Below are positions 61,600 through 64,000 of a DNA stretch of 64,000 bases, one piece after another. Positions within the stretch are counted from its first letter, which is position 1. Each line of letters starts with the position of its first letter. The DNA is taken from the NCBI GenBank assembly GCA_009760855.2, contig WPIO01000024.1, positions 4,030,501 through 4,094,500 on the forward strand, in the 5' to 3' direction. This stretch comes from Cristatella mucedo (taxonomy: Eukaryota; Bryozoa; Phylactolaemata; Cristatellidae). The position numbers were made by a program, and so were the translations under genes. Below the pieces are notes generated by a model, which did not search any database, had not been told where the DNA came from, and saw nothing but the letters and a program-made list of their open reading frames with translations.

Positions 61600-62900
61600 A
61601 GACGAATAATTAAAAAGCCTGGATTAGTTAAGGTGGTCCTTTCAAACTATTGCCAAGTTTCCCTTCTTCAATTTTTATCAATGAAGATGGAAACAATTGT
61701 CGCTAAGCAGCTATTCGCACATATTTCAAAGAATAAAATATCTGAAACATTTCCTTCGTGTTCAGGAGGCAGCACTTTTTCGAAGCTACTGTACTCCATG
61801 TTAACAATGACATTCTATGCTGCAGCTATGACAGGAATGTTACTGTAATAGCTCGGCTACATCTATCAGCTGCATTTCATTAGCTTCGATCGTGATGTCC
61901 TTCTTGAACTATTGAGGACAACAATTGATTCGGCTGATGAGGCTCTGGCGTGGTTTAAATCTTACTTGTCTGATCGTGTTCAATCTCTGCCATCGGGGGG
62001 GGGGGTCGGGTCTCACTCCTACCCTGATTGCTCACTGAGTTCTTCATGTGTCCGTCCTCGGTCCTTTGCTCTTCTATGTTTGAACTAAACCTCTGGAAAA
62101 AGTGATTTAAGCCCAAGGAATAAAATATAACTTGTACACTAACGACATTAACCAGTATCTATCATTAAAAAGTCGCAAAACGCTACAGCTACTGATAGCC
62201 TGAGTGCTGGTCTTGCTGACATTCGATCATGGATGTCAGGAAATACCTGAAACCAGACAATAAAATTTAACTACTGCTCCAGGGATACCCTAAACGAGTG
62301 TATGGAATAAAAAAACGTTTGCCTTTTTAATAGGCGACACTGTTATATCATCGACAACATGTGCTCAAAATTTATTAGTCGATTTCAACAGCTGCCTTAA
62401 TTTTATAAGGCCTTTTTACATTCACTCAGCAAACTGCTTCTACACCTATCCATCAAGTCCAATATCTGTCTGCGATTAGGAGCTGTCTTCCAAGGGTGCT
62501 AGCAAAGAAGTTAACTAGCTCCTTAGTTCAGTCTCAGTTTGATTATTTAAATTTATTTATTTTCTTTTGCTTCATCAGCAAGGGAAAATGTCTTTTTTCT
62601 AACTGTATTTTAGAGTCTAGGAATATGAATATCAGGATATGTAGTTTTTGCTATTGTCTCTTTCTCCGAGCTGTAACCTCATCTTTGGGGCGATTCTTTA
62701 CTAATGAAGATTCTTTCCTTAGGAATTACAACTGACTCGATGTTAAATGTTTCGATGGAAGTTCTCTCGGGAGGCATTATTGTATACCGTGGGAAAATAC
62801 TTTCCAAACGGAAATTAATCGTCAGAAGACTGCTCAAGACAAACGCGAAGTAGTAATTAAATGCTTGCACCATTGTCAGAAGCTGTACGCAAGGTCAGTC
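61600..62900 (+). mobile_element. LINE RT pseudogene related to family 2
   Basis: Plus-strand frames give VLSNYCQVSLLQFLSMKMET and IVAKQLFAHISKNKISETF (RT block 1), SFDRDVLLELLRT and ALAWFKSYLSDRVQS (blocks after the AFDxIDH position), SAGLADIRSWMSGN, and CLPRVLAKKLTSSLVQSQFD. Many stops and frameshifts are present, including an 11-base G run at 61,996-62,006. Confidence 0.7.
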
Positions 62901-64000
62901 GCAATTGATTTCATCGTGTTCTTAAAGCTTACACGTTGAACAGTTTAAAATTCCATCTCGATATTTTATGCTTTAGTTTGAAAAGTTACTCCGAACGAAT
63001 GCAAACAAAAGTAAACTTTTCGGTTTGCATTTGCCGTGATCCACTGGCATGTCGCATTGCTCGAATCACCAGCATTACATATTCTGCATTCATTGGTTTT
63101 TTTTTCTATTTTAACCCACTAATCTCTAGCAAAAACGCTTTTTCAAGTTTTTTATTTCCAATTGTTAACCGTAACGCATGATATGTGCATAGGTTCAAGG
63201 TCTAAAACTCAGTTTTTCAAACATGCTTTTTAAAGCTGTGATAAGTTCGCCGAACTCTTTAAACCAATCTCCAGCTTTCTTTCCACGACTTTTACCTTCC
63301 CCTCTGAAGTCTATATAATACTAAATATGCTTGCGTATCCCTATTTTTCGTCACGTCTATATCATATCTGATTCACGTTTTGTTTTAGGTCGCCTAACTA
63401 TCTGCATAGCTCTTTTTATACCTGTATTGTGGTTCGATTCATGAACATAACCAGGGCGTTTTAGTTGTTCTCAGAATTTCCACAGCTAGTTTCAGTATAT
63501 GACTATAATGATTCATTAATGAAATGTGAACCGCTACTCTTGAAGCCAGCACATTGAGCAGCACTGAACCACACGTAATGCATGTACCGTGTGGCATCCG
63601 CACAAACCTCCGGAGCTGCAATCTCTTCGTAATGTTCACCTACCATTGTATTTTGCCTCCACTTAAATCAATACTTACTTCCTTATATAAATAGTTAATT
63701 TTTTTTAAAACGTGATTGCAAAATTGGAAATATTAACTTTGGACAGGATTCTAAAATGGGGCGCATATCCTTTACGAAGCTTCCAATTAGCTGTCTTGTT
63801 ATTGGTCCATCTGGGTGCTGCAAAGCCCAACCGTTAGGCAACTCGATGTTTTTTCCCAACGAAGATAAAAAGCTTCCTTTGAATTACGATATAAGTGTTA
63901 CATCTTCTCCGGACGTCTAAATAAGGATTTTAGCGAAGGATTTAATAAAAAGACGAATAATAAATCCAAAGACGGAATCGAGTGGATTAATGGAATAGAT
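62901..64000. other. Sequence to window end, nothing recognised
   Basis: Possibly the 3' part of the preceding LINE, then AT-rich unassigned sequence. Short frames at 62,936 and 63,439 have no motif. Confidence 0.45.

Overview
The window is nuclear DNA of an animal, probably an AT-rich invertebrate. The evidence is one intron-rich gene with GT-AG splice sites, abundant decayed non-LTR retrotransposons, tRNA-derived SINEs and long microsatellites. The gene's architecture is like the MIG-17-like/ADAMTS-like metalloproteases I associate with molluscs and other lophotrochozoans, but the sequence does not settle the phylum. There are no bacterial operons, CRISPR arrays or recognisable stable RNA genes.

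Layout. (1) 1-14,440: a head-to-tail array of diverged ~1.3 kb units, broken by LINE and SINE insertions. The largest block of inserts (about 853-5,045) holds two tandem minus-strand LINE copies. (2) 14,444-17,500: LINE/SINE remnants, AAAT- and TA-rich repeats and unassigned sequence. (3) 17,553-56,822: one plus-strand gene, of which I locate 16 coding exons (about 831 codons). They encode a reprolysin (M12B)-type metalloprotease: prodomain, furin-like RFRR site, metalloprotease domain, ADAMTS-type cysteine-rich region, two PLAC-like CCxTC modules, a Thr-rich mucin-like stalk and a hydrophobic C-terminus suggesting a GPI anchor. The first coding exon (signal peptide) was not found. The exon that should carry the HExxH zinc motif was not found in the 9.4 kb intron at 35,042-44,447, which holds LINE debris and a ~0.9 kb GA microsatellite. 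(4) 56,823-64,000: poly(A) signal, a SINE, and several LINE copies.

The retroelements fall into two LINE groups with L2/CR1-like reverse transcriptase C-termini. Family 1 has a GCGCCTAG...GGGCGCTTTATCAAGTGC end with an (ATT)n tail. Family 2 carries GCGGCTTTCGGTA near its 3' end as read on the opposite strand. At least two tRNA-derived SINE families are present, and SINE-A ends in a version of the family 1 tail.

The most unusual points are a metalloprotease gene that appears to lack HExxH and has Leu at the third zinc-ligand position, its likely membrane-anchored mucin stalk, the 1.3 kb array, and a microsatellite that grew inside a LINE reverse-transcriptase frame. Repeat and exon boundaries were read by eye; exon boundaries rest on splice consensus and phase, repeat boundaries are approximate.
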